A stretch of 64,000 nucleotides of DNA from JAAZKI01 sp012799905 (GTDB taxonomy: Bacteria; Verrucomicrobiota; Lentisphaeria; Oligosphaerales; Oligosphaeraceae): assembly GCA_050949415.1 (NCBI GenBank), contig JBMNFR010000013.1, forward strand, positions 185,748 through 249,747. Direction: 5' to 3'. The translations under genes were made by a program, and so were the position numbers. The notes beneath the pieces were generated by a model. The model saw only the letters and a program-made list of their open reading frames with translations, was not told where the DNA came from and did no database searches. Positions 9,134 through 16,651 of this stretch are shown here, piece by piece. Positions within the stretch are counted from its first letter, which is position 1; every line of letters begins with the position of its first letter.

Positions 9134-10660
9134 ATGCTCTTCAACCGACATTTGGACACGGACATGGACCCGACCTCAAATCCCAAACTGGCTTACAGCA
9201 GCACGCCTCGCCACCGTCTCTGCCTAGGCGGCTTGCTGCTTCTTTTCGCAGTGGTCATCTATCGCCTTCCCCATTCAGGCACCGAGGCCATGGCCGTGCA
9301 CAAGGCCATTGTCGACGCCCTGGTTGCCGGCAACAACTGGGGACGTCAGGCCCTGGTCGGCAGCATGGACTATCCTGTTCTGCCCAGTTTATCCCTGCTG
9401 GCCGCCGAGTTGCTGGCAAAGATTTTGCGCTTGGACGGTCAGCGGCTGTTGCTGGCGATCGCCCAAACCTGGAGCGTGGGGTATCTTTTCCGCATCACGC
9501 TTCGCCGGCGCGGCTGGCTGGCGGCGCCGCTGGCCATCGCCCTGGCCATTCTCCTGCCGCAAATCCGCAACAGTTTCCTGCTCCTTGACCCGAACTGGAT
9601 TACGGCCGTGCCCTTGGCCGCAGCCTTTTTCCACCTGATGCTTTGGCACGAGGAGCGCGGCCTCCGCGACCTCATCATGATCGGCGTCCACTGCGGCATG
9701 CTGTCGCTCTGCGGATTCGGCCCTGCCCTTATCGGCGCGGTCATGCTCATCGTCGTCTATCTCGAAATCCGTAAAATCAATGCCAGCCAGGCAACCGACG
9801 ACAAGGCTAAAAAAAGCGCTGGTCTGCGTTCGTTGCTGTGGGCGTCCTTTGCCTATGGCGCATTTCTCTGGCTGCTCTGGAATTGGCTGGTCATGGACGA
9901 CATGTTTTTCGGCCTGCGAGATGCCTGGCTGCGAGCCGACTACGTACTCATCGGCGACCTCTGCAAGCATGCCGGCGCTGCTTTCCCAATCACGCTGACG
10001 CTGCTGCTCCCGCTGATTATCCTGATGCTGAAGTCCGATCAAAAAATGGTCGCCCGCTGCCTGCTGCCGCCAGTCATCCTGATCCCCATCGCCGCCATGA
10101 CCAGCGCTGCACTTGGTGTGCCGCAGACCGGCCTCATTCCCCTGGCCGCCATCCTCCTGCTAGCCGTCTTCATCCTCGTCTTCCTGGCTAAATTCAGCAC
10201 TCAACCAGCTCGAATTAGCGTCATAGTCGTGTGCGTCGTGATTGCCGGACTCAGCTTCTGGCAGCCCCTGCCGCCAGACGCCGAGCCTGTCGCCGAAGCC
10301 CAAGCTCCTTCCCGCCAGGAAATTCTCGACTTCATCGACCAATACTGGCCCGAATCCAGGACAGTGCTGTATGGCGTCAAACTGCCCGCAGTCTATCCCG
10401 ATCCAGAAGAAAAACGCTTCGTGGCTCGGTTGGACTACCAGGAAGCAGATTTCCTGGAACAGGCGCAAGATGAGCAGCTCCACATCCTGGTTCCGCCTGC
10501 GGACGGCGTTTACTACCCCTTAGTCGGCTCGCCTCTGGCTGAGATTCACGCCAATGGCAAGCCCTGGCTGCTGCTGGAAAAACAGTGGCCGAGCCAATGG
10601 CAGCTCTGGCGTTGCGTCATCCCCGCCAAGGATGAGTCACGGCTTGATTTCCTCCGATGA
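9134..10660 (+). CDS. Polytopic membrane protein of unknown function
   Basis: This 508-residue protein has about ten hydrophobic segments between residues 30 and 370, then a soluble C-terminal region of about 130 residues that begins PPDAEPVAEAQAPSRQEILDF. The layout (an early periplasmic-like loop with SMDYPVLPSLSLLAAEL, then repeated TM pairs) resembles GT-C or PMT-like glycosyltransferases and polymer export proteins. I cannot assign a family, and no GT-C catalytic Asp-Glu pair is clear. The gene follows the GT2 gene after 32 bp, and its stop overlaps the start of the alkyltransferase gene by four bases (ATGA). Translation of the set is therefore probably coupled. Confidence 0.6.
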   Translation: MLFNRHLDTDMDPTSNPKLAYSSTPRHRLCLGGLLLLFAVVIYRLPHSGTEAMAVHKAIVDALVAGNNWGRQALVGSMDYPVLPSLSLLAAELLAKILRLDGQRLLLAIAQTWSVGYLFRITLRRRGWLAAPLAIALAILLPQIRNSFLLLDPNWITAVPLAAAFFHLMLWHEERGLRDLIMIGVHCGMLSLCGFGPALIGAVMLIVVYLEIRKINASQATDDKAKKSAGLRSLLWASFAYGAFLWLLWNWLVMDDMFFGLRDAWLRADYVLIGDLCKHAGAAFPITLTLLLPLIILMLKSDQKMVARCLLPPVILIPIAAMTSAALGVPQTGLIPLAAILLLAVFILVFLAKFSTQPARISVIVVCVVIAGLSFWQPLPPDAEPVAEAQAPSRQEILDFIDQYWPESRTVLYGVKLPAVYPDPEEKRFVARLDYQEADFLEQAQDEQLHILVPPADGVYYPLVGSPLAEIHANGKPWLLLEKQWPSQWQLWRCVIPAKDESRLDFLR

Positions 10661-11160
10661 GTGCAGTCATCTCTTCCTCATCCTGTCGGCACCTCGGCTT
10701 GACTGACCTGGGCCCAGTCGCTATCACCGCCGCTGGGGGCGCCATCATCAGCATGGACTTGCTGCCGCCTGACACGCCTCAGGGTGATACCCCTCCTGAG
10801 CCGTTGCTGGCAGCGGCCTTTGCCCAGCTCCGGGAATATCTGGCTGGTAAGCGCAAGACCTTTGAGCTGCCCCTGGCCCCGGTCGGAACCGTCTTCCAAA
10901 AGCATATCTGGACGCTTCTGACCGAAATCCCCTTTGGCGCGGTTGCGACCTATGGCGAAATCGCTGCGCGAGCCGGTCGACCCAACGCGGCCCGCGCCGT
11001 CGGCGGCGCCTGTCACTGCAATCCCATCCCCATCTTCATCCCCTGTCACCGGGTAGTTGCCGCTGGCGGCCGCCTCGGTGGCTTTGGACTGGGGCTGGAA
11101 CTGAAGCAGCGCCTGCTTGACCTGGAAGGCATTGCTACAAGAAAAATCGCACGGAACTGA
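10657..11160 (+). CDS. Methylated-DNA--protein-cysteine S-methyltransferase
   Basis: This 167-residue DNA repair protein removes O6-alkyl groups from guanine by suicide transfer to an active-site cysteine. The hallmark IPCHRVV is present, with Cys130, followed by the substrate-pocket sequence GRLGGFGLGLELKQRLLDLE. The DNA-binding helix region reads PFGAVATYGEIAARAGRPNA, and the arginine finger lies just after it. The length matches the Ogt/MGMT core without an Ada regulatory domain. Its ATG overlaps the upstream stop by four bases, so it rides on the exopolysaccharide-type operon although its job is unrelated. Confidence 0.92.
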   Translation: MSAVISSSSCRHLGLTDLGPVAITAAGGAIISMDLLPPDTPQGDTPPEPLLAAAFAQLREYLAGKRKTFELPLAPVGTVFQKHIWTLLTEIPFGAVATYGEIAARAGRPNAARAVGGACHCNPIPIFIPCHRVVAAGGRLGGFGLGLELKQRLLDLEGIATRKIARN

Positions 11161-11708
11161 CCAGCCGGAAAATCGCGCGGCGACGCCCCACGGGAGTCCA
11201 GGAAAAAAACGCCGGAAATGCCGCAGTGACCTACCTGCAAAAAGTAATCGGTCAGCCGTTGAACATTGAGCCCTGGGCGTCACCTCTCTCGCTTTGTCTC
11301 ATATAGATTCCCACAAGTCATCAGTCTCACCCAGGCACCATGCTTAGAGATGGAAAGCATGATGCCAGCGTGCAATACAGAATCCTACTCAAGCACAAAA
11401 TAGCTATGATTCTGCAAAAAGCCGTTTGAAAAAGGGCGTTTGGTGGCCTATTTTTCCTGCGGGCTTAGAAATCAAACCCCACCCACCCAAAGGGGGGCCA
11501 CCCTCCCAAATTTTGTCACGCGCGCGCGTGCGGTGCGAGCTTATATCATTGGCTGACTCATTACTGCGAAAAAACTTTTTCCAGGGCGTCATCTCGCATA
11601 TTTCCGGGAATGGCTTTATATTACCTTTTCCGTTTTTTCCGGATATTCCCATCCGGAGCCGCCTTTATTTATTCTAACCACATCATCATCAAATAATTAG
11701 CACATCGA
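11161..11708. other. Non-coding stretch between ogt-like and ketoacyl synthase genes
   Basis: No convincing gene was found in this 548-bp interval. It contains a solo MITE end at 11244, a G/C-cluster segment around 11470-11510 (runs of CCC and GGGGGG that could pair) and an alternating CGCGCGCG block near 11520. An AT-rich stretch from about 11600 presumably holds the promoter of the ketoacyl synthase gene. Short frames on both strands lack ribosome-binding sites and look random. Confidence 0.5.
11244..11262. repeat. Solo terminal repeat of the MITE family
   Basis: The sequence GTAATCGGTCAGCCGTTGA matches the inverted right end of the MITE at 3541-3899 at 17 of 19 positions. It also shares GTAATCGGTCA exactly with the left end of the copy at 52700. 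No TGGAC-rich interior or partner end follows, so this is a relic or a solo end. Confidence 0.45.
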
Positions 11709-12959
11709 ATGAATAAACCGGATTCACAACGCATCGTCATCACCGGCATTGGTCTTACCGCGCCCAATGGCAACAACCTGGCAGAGTTCCGCCACAGCCT
11801 TCTGAATGGCGCCTCTGGCGTGTGTGACTATGACATCCGCTATTTTGGCCGCACCATCGCCGGGCTTTGCCGATTCGACCCCTTGAAGTACCAGAAGCGC
11901 AAGGAAGTGCGCGTCGGCACTCGTGCAGGTTCCATCTCGATCTACTGCGTCCACGAAGCCTTGGCAGATGCCGGTTTGGCAATTGGCGCTGAGGACGGCG
12001 TGGCACCGGACCGCATCGGCGTATTTCTTGGCATCACCGAACACGGCAATGTCGAAACCGAAAATGAGATTTATGAAATCAGCCAGTACGAGTACAACAC
12101 AAAATACTGGTCGCACCATCACAATCCGCGCACTGTCGCCAATAACCCTGCCGGGGAAGTGACTGTCAACCTCGGCATCACCGGGCCGCACTACACGCTC
12201 GGCGCCGCCTGTGCTGCTGGCAACCTCGGCTGCGTCACTGGCGCCCAGCAAATCCTGCTCGGCGAAGTCGATGTCGCCCTGGCGGGCGGTGTTTCCGAAA
12301 GCCCTGGCACGTTCGGCATCTTCGCCGCCTTCAAAAGCCAGAACGCCCTTGCCAGCCACGAAGACCCGACTAAAGCCAGCCGGCCGTTTGACGCGGCCCG
12401 CAACGGCATTGTCGTCTCCGAGGGCGGCGCAGTCTATGTCCTGGAGCGCCTTGACCGTGCAAAAGCGCGAAACGCCAGAATCTACGGCGAAATCGCCGGT
12501 TATTGCTATAATTCCGACGCTGCTGACACGGTTCTTCCCAATCCGGTTCGGCAAGCCGAATGTATGCGCAAGGCCTTGGATAAAGCCGGCCTGTCACCGG
12601 ATGACATCCATATCATCAACACCCACGCGACTGGCACTCCGGCTGGCGACGTCAAGGAATGCGAAGCCATCAGAGAAGTATTCGGCACGTCCTGTCGGGA
12701 CACCTACGTCAATAACACAAAAAGCTTCATCGGCCACTGCATGGGCGCTGCCGCTGCCTTGGAGTTGGCCGGCAACCTGCCCAGCTTCGAGGACGGCATC
12801 GTGCATCCAACCATCAATGTCGATAACCTTGACCCGCTCTGCGAACTGCCGAACCTCGTCCTCAACCAACCAGTCAAAGCCGAGCGCGTCAACGCTATCC
12901 TTAATAACTCGTTCGGCATGCTCGGCATCAACTGCGTTCTAATCGTCACCAAATTCTAA
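11709..12959 (+). CDS. Beta-ketoacyl-ACP synthase (FabF-like)
   Basis: This 416-residue condensing enzyme of the thiolase fold should perform decarboxylative Claisen condensation of malonyl-ACP with an acyl primer. The complete Cys-His-His triad is present: Cys168 in TLGAACAAGNLG, His306 in NTHATGTPAGD and His343 in SFIGHCMGAA. The start MNKPDSQRIVITGIGL is the family N-terminus. Residues 115-145, rich in Glu, Tyr and His, differ from ordinary FabF and may line a specialised pocket. An acyl carrier protein gene follows after 60 bp. That pairing outside a full fab cluster points to a specialised lipid or polyketide-like product rather than bulk fatty acid synthesis; this is inference. Confidence 0.88.
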   Translation: MNKPDSQRIVITGIGLTAPNGNNLAEFRHSLLNGASGVCDYDIRYFGRTIAGLCRFDPLKYQKRKEVRVGTRAGSISIYCVHEALADAGLAIGAEDGVAPDRIGVFLGITEHGNVETENEIYEISQYEYNTKYWSHHHNPRTVANNPAGEVTVNLGITGPHYTLGAACAAGNLGCVTGAQQILLGEVDVALAGGVSESPGTFGIFAAFKSQNALASHEDPTKASRPFDAARNGIVVSEGGAVYVLERLDRAKARNARIYGEIAGYCYNSDAADTVLPNPVRQAECMRKALDKAGLSPDDIHIINTHATGTPAGDVKECEAIREVFGTSCRDTYVNNTKSFIGHCMGAAAALELAGNLPSFEDGIVHPTINVDNLDPLCELPNLVLNQPVKAERVNAILNNSFGMLGINCVLIVTKF

Positions 12960-13019
12960 AGGATTGACTAAACAAAAAACGGATAATATCCGGAACCTCT
13001 TACCCAGGAAGGATTAAAG

Positions 13020-13265
13020 ATGACTCGCGAAGAAATTTCCCAGGCCATTGTTGAGATTCTCAGCGACATTGTTCCCGACGAGGACTGGGCTTCCCTGAAA
13101 CCAGAAGACAGCCTGCGCGGCAAGCTGGAGTCCATGGATTTCCTAGACGTCGTCATGGAACTACGCAAGAAATACGGTGTGGAAGTGCCGGAAGAAGATT
13201 ACGGCCAACTGGCTACCCTGAAAAGCTGCGCCGACTACTTGGAAGCGCCGCTGGCCAGCAAATAA
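13020..13265 (+). CDS. Acyl carrier protein
   Basis: This 81-residue acidic four-helix carrier protein has its likely phosphopantetheine attachment serine at Ser38, in KLESMDFLDVVMEL. The usual DSL is replaced by ESM, as in many dedicated carrier proteins. The downstream helix ELRKKYGVEVPEED fits the family. AGGAAGGA lies six bases before the ATG, indicating strong translation. It sits between the ketoacyl synthase and thyX on the same strand and is presumably the partner of that synthase. Confidence 0.88.
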   Translation: MTREEISQAIVEILSDIVPDEDWASLKPEDSLRGKLESMDFLDVVMELRKKYGVEVPEEDYGQLATLKSCADYLEAPLASK

Positions 13266-13304
13266 TCGCGTCAAAGGCCTGTTCACTAAGAGGAGGGTCT
13301 CATC

Positions 13305-14000
13305 ATGACCAACGTCGCCGAGAACCTCAATGTTCCGCCGCCCAACCATGTCCTCGTGCTGGATGGCCAGGGCTGGATTGGCCTTGTTGACCAGATGGGC
13401 ACGGAAACCAGCATCGTCAATGCTGCCCGCGTGTCGTTCGGCAAAATCCGCCAGGTGATGGACCAGCGTGACGCGGCTCTGGTCAAGTACCTGATCGCCA
13501 ATCACCACACCAGTCCGCTGGAGCACATGGTATTCACGTTTCTGGTGCACTGCCCGCTTTTTGTGCGCTCGCAATGGCATCGGCACCGGACTTGGTCCTA
13601 CAACGAAATCTCGCGCCGCTATACCAACGAAGACATCACCTTCTACCTGCCGGGAGCGCTTCGCGAACAGGCGGAAAGCGACCGCCAGGCTTCAAAGGTG
13701 GCCGAACACATCAAGCAGGACGAGTGCCGCGCTCTGATTGCTGAGCACCATGCCGCTTCCCTGCGGCTTTTTGAACGGCTGCTGGCCGAAGGCGTCTGCC
13801 GGGAACAGGCTCGCGGTGTCCTGCCGCAAAACATGATGACCACCTTCTGGGCGACCGTGGACCTCAATAACCTGATCAAATTCATTGAGCTGCGCGATAG
13901 CCCGCACGCACAGGCGGAAATCAGAGAATACGGTCAGGCCATCAAAAAACTGATCGCGCCGATTGTGCCCCATGTGGCCGAAGTTCTCAACTGGTCGTGA
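13305..14000 (+). CDS. thyX: FAD-dependent thymidylate synthase
   Basis: This 231-residue flavin-dependent thymidylate synthase makes dTMP from dUMP with methylene-tetrahydrofolate and NADPH. The diagnostic ThyX motif RHRxxSxNExSxRY is complete (RHRTWSYNEISRRY, about residues 93-106). Upstream HHTSPLEHMVFTFLV and downstream VLPQNMMTTFWATVDLNNLIKFIELR also fit the family. Translation is favoured by GAGGAGGG upstream. It follows the acyl carrier protein gene by 39 bp, so it is probably in the same transcript. No thyA is visible in the window. Confidence 0.95.
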   Translation: MTNVAENLNVPPPNHVLVLDGQGWIGLVDQMGTETSIVNAARVSFGKIRQVMDQRDAALVKYLIANHHTSPLEHMVFTFLVHCPLFVRSQWHRHRTWSYNEISRRYTNEDITFYLPGALREQAESDRQASKVAEHIKQDECRALIAEHHAASLRLFERLLAEGVCREQARGVLPQNMMTTFWATVDLNNLIKFIELRDSPHAQAEIREYGQAIKKLIAPIVPHVAEVLNWS

Positions 14001-14068
14001 CGGACGGCGGCAGCAGACCGGCGTCCTGAATTGTTTCCACCAAAATAACCTCAATCCAGGAGCCGACG

Positions 14069-16435
14069 ATGACCTACCGGCGTCTTGTCCTCATTCCGTG
14101 CGTCCTGCTTCTCTCCCTGACTCTGGCTCAGGCGCAGACCAATCTGCTCAAAAACGCCTCGTTTGAAGAACTCGGCGACAACGGCTTCCCGGTCGCCTGG
14201 GGGGCGCACTGCACTGGCGGTGCTACGGCTGGGGCAATCACTGAAGGCGCCCCTGTCGGCCAGAACGCCGCCTTCATCAAAAAGGTCATTGACGGCGCCA
14301 GTCATGTGGCGGCTATCCACCAATTCGTCCCCACTGAGCCGAAAACTGAATATCTGCTCAGCGCCATGGCCAAGGGCGACGGATTGCTGTTCCTGTATGA
14401 GTACGACGCCAACCAGAAGTACCTCCGCAACCGCAACGGCGTCCGCGTCAGCTCCGAATCCTGGATGCCCATTGAGGCGTTCATCAAAACCAGCGATGAT
14501 GCGAGATACTGCGACATCCGCTTTGAAATCTATGGCAAAGAGCGCGAGGGACAAGGCTGGGTTGACAATATCTTTTTCGGCCGTACGCCGGAACGCCTGG
14601 GGCCGCCGGAAAACATCGCCTGCCAATTCAACCAGGACACCCGCCAGATCAGCCTGACCTGGAGCCACGCCCAGCTTGCGGATGTCAGCGCCTTCTGCAT
14701 CTACCGCTCGCGGTTCCCTGATGTCGGCGTCATCACTGTACGCTCGCAATTCCCCAATGTCGGCGTGTCGACTGCACCCCATGCCATTGTCAAGGACTGC
14801 TCCTGGACTGATCTGGACGTGCCAGCCGACTGGCCACGCGCCTTCTACAGCGTAGTCGCCTTGTCGACCTCCACCAACCAGCTGGGGCACCTGCCGGAAC
14901 CGGCCGAGGTGTCTCTGCTGCCGCCAGGGCCGGCCGCTGCGCCGGTCGTTTGGACCACGTCAACGATGGACAAAGTCCGCCACTACCAGGCGCCGCCAAC
15001 AGCGCGGCCGCAGAGCATCAACCTGGTCATGGCGCAAAACGAAACTGAGAGCAGCCAAGTGGCTGTCCACGCAGCCGGCGGCCCTATCCAGCAGCTGAAT
15101 GCGACCTGCTCAACGCCCTGTCGGCGCGACACCGGCGCCGCCGAACCACGCCTGAGTCCGGCCATCTTGCAGGTCTGCTACACCCAGGTGGCCAGACCGC
15201 GCGTGCCCGGCGCCGACCCCGGCTTGTGGCCCGACCCGCTGCCGCCCTGGCGCGGGCCGGTTGACGTGCCCTTTGACGCCACCCAAAGCATCTGGTTTCA
15301 ATTCACCGCCACGCCTGATTGCCCGCCCGGAGACTACACTGCCACGGCGACGCTGACCTCCGAGTCCGGCCTCAACGTCAACATCCCGATCAGCATCACG
15401 GTCTTTGATTTCGCCCTGCCGACGACGCCTTCCTACCAAAGCGCCTTCCTGATCTGGGAAAATCACTTAGCCAAAGCCTTTGGCCTCAAGCTCGGGACGC
15501 CGGAATTCCGCGCCCTGCACGAAAAATTCTACTGGTTCATGGCGGATCGCCGCCTGCTGCCCAGCCGTCTGCCGGTGCCGGTGACCGACCCCGAAGCAGT
15601 ACGTTTTCTGAATGACCCGCGTGTCAACAGCGTCAGCCTGCCGGGGGGCTGGCTGAAAGTCAATGTCCCAGTGCTGAAAGCCGCTGCTGACCGGCTGCGC
15701 GAACTGAATTGGCTGGACAAGGCCTACGTCTACTGTTTTGACGAGCCGAACCGCAAGCAATACCAGGAATGCCGCGAGCTGGGCGAAGCCATCCACCAAG
15801 TCGGGGCGGACATTCCAGTGCTGCTGACCGAACAGCCGGAGCCGGAACTCTACGGCGCCATTGACATCTGGTGCCCAATCCTTGACGCCTGCAAATGGGA
15901 TGTGATCGCAGAACGCCGCGCTGCCGGCGACAAAGTCTGGTGGTACACCTGCATCTGGCCGCCACCGCCGTATCCGACCTACTGGGTTGACGACATCGGC
16001 ATCGCCCACCGCATCCTGTCCTGGCTGCAAGCCTACCATGATATTCGCGGCGTCCTCTACTGGAACGTCGTGTACTGGCACAAGAAGGACGAAAATGGCC
16101 AACTGCTGCCAACCAACGTCTGGAACGACGCCGAAGTCTATCCACGCGGAAACGGCGAAGGATTCCTGCTCTACCCAGGCAATCATATCGGCATTGACGG
16201 GCCCGTATCCTCAGTCCGCCTGGAAATTCTCCGCGACGGCAACGAGGACTTCGAATACTTCGAGCTGTTGCGCCAGCGCCTGACCGCCAAAGGCGCTTCC
16301 GCCGCTGAAATCGAAGCCAAAATCAGAACCTTCGTCACCCCGCTGGCCAGCAACCTGAAGGAATGGGGTCGCGACCCCGAGGCGCTGCTGCAACAGCGCC
16401 GCCAGCTCGCAGAGGCGATTCTTCAGCTCAAATAA
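14069..16435 (+). CDS. Secreted DUF4091/GH123-like glycoside hydrolase
   Basis: This 788-residue secreted protein has a clear signal peptide ending LAQAQ. Residues 22-175 form a carbohydrate-binding-like beta sandwich (LLKNASFEE start, GWVDNIFFGR end). A fibronectin-like linker follows, then a DUF4091 barrel from about 450. The GH123-type acidic pair appears in YCFDEPN at about residues 555-561. Late hallmarks include DIWCPILDACKWDV, GDKVWWYTCIWP and GFLLYPG, with SVRLEILRDGNEDFEYFELL near the end. The family is linked to beta-N-acetylgalactosaminidase activity on glycans, and that is the best functional guess. AGGAG lies six bases before the ATG. It begins the run of glycan-use genes that extends to about 27.8 kb. 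Confidence 0.8.
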   Translation: MTYRRLVLIPCVLLLSLTLAQAQTNLLKNASFEELGDNGFPVAWGAHCTGGATAGAITEGAPVGQNAAFIKKVIDGASHVAAIHQFVPTEPKTEYLLSAMAKGDGLLFLYEYDANQKYLRNRNGVRVSSESWMPIEAFIKTSDDARYCDIRFEIYGKEREGQGWVDNIFFGRTPERLGPPENIACQFNQDTRQISLTWSHAQLADVSAFCIYRSRFPDVGVITVRSQFPNVGVSTAPHAIVKDCSWTDLDVPADWPRAFYSVVALSTSTNQLGHLPEPAEVSLLPPGPAAAPVVWTTSTMDKVRHYQAPPTARPQSINLVMAQNETESSQVAVHAAGGPIQQLNATCSTPCRRDTGAAEPRLSPAILQVCYTQVARPRVPGADPGLWPDPLPPWRGPVDVPFDATQSIWFQFTATPDCPPGDYTATATLTSESGLNVNIPISITVFDFALPTTPSYQSAFLIWENHLAKAFGLKLGTPEFRALHEKFYWFMADRRLLPSRLPVPVTDPEAVRFLNDPRVNSVSLPGGWLKVNVPVLKAAADRLRELNWLDKAYVYCFDEPNRKQYQECRELGEAIHQVGADIPVLLTEQPEPELYGAIDIWCPILDACKWDVIAERRAAGDKVWWYTCIWPPPPYPTYWVDDIGIAHRILSWLQAYHDIRGVLYWNVVYWHKKDENGQLLPTNVWNDAEVYPRGNGEGFLLYPGNHIGIDGPVSSVRLEILRDGNEDFEYFELLRQRLTAKGASAAEIEAKIRTFVTPLASNLKEWGRDPEALLQQRRQLAEAILQLK

Positions 16436-16459
16436 GCTGCGGGCGAAGGGCTTTTTCTA

Positions 16460-16501
16460 GGGGCGAGGGGCGAGGGGCGAGGGGCGAGGGGCGAGGGGCG
16501 A
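16460..16501 (+). repeat. Six tandem GGGGCGA heptamers
   Basis: Six exact copies of GGGGCGA run without interruption and are followed by one more G. Four or more G-runs at three-base spacing can in principle fold as a G-quadruplex. The same heptamer occurs on the opposite strand in both MITE copies. Directly after it, the sequence TTATCCGCTGATGACGCAGA recurs in similar form near 41910, so this is part of a dispersed intergenic repeat zone (16440-16620) with no gene. Confidence 0.7.
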
Positions 16502-16651
16502 GTTGTTTTATCCGCTGATGACGCAGATTTTCTGGGATAACGCCGTAGGCGCTCAACCATGCTTAACCCCTGGCTTTAGCCTGGGGGAAGGCCGACGGTG
16601 ACGCCATCGCTGCATGCATATCCCTGCCAGCACTTTCCAGACCGCGCCGTA

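Noticed and set aside
11404..11677. Short frames on both strands in the gap before the ketoacyl synthase gene
   Set aside because: They mirror each other and have no start signals or protein-like composition.
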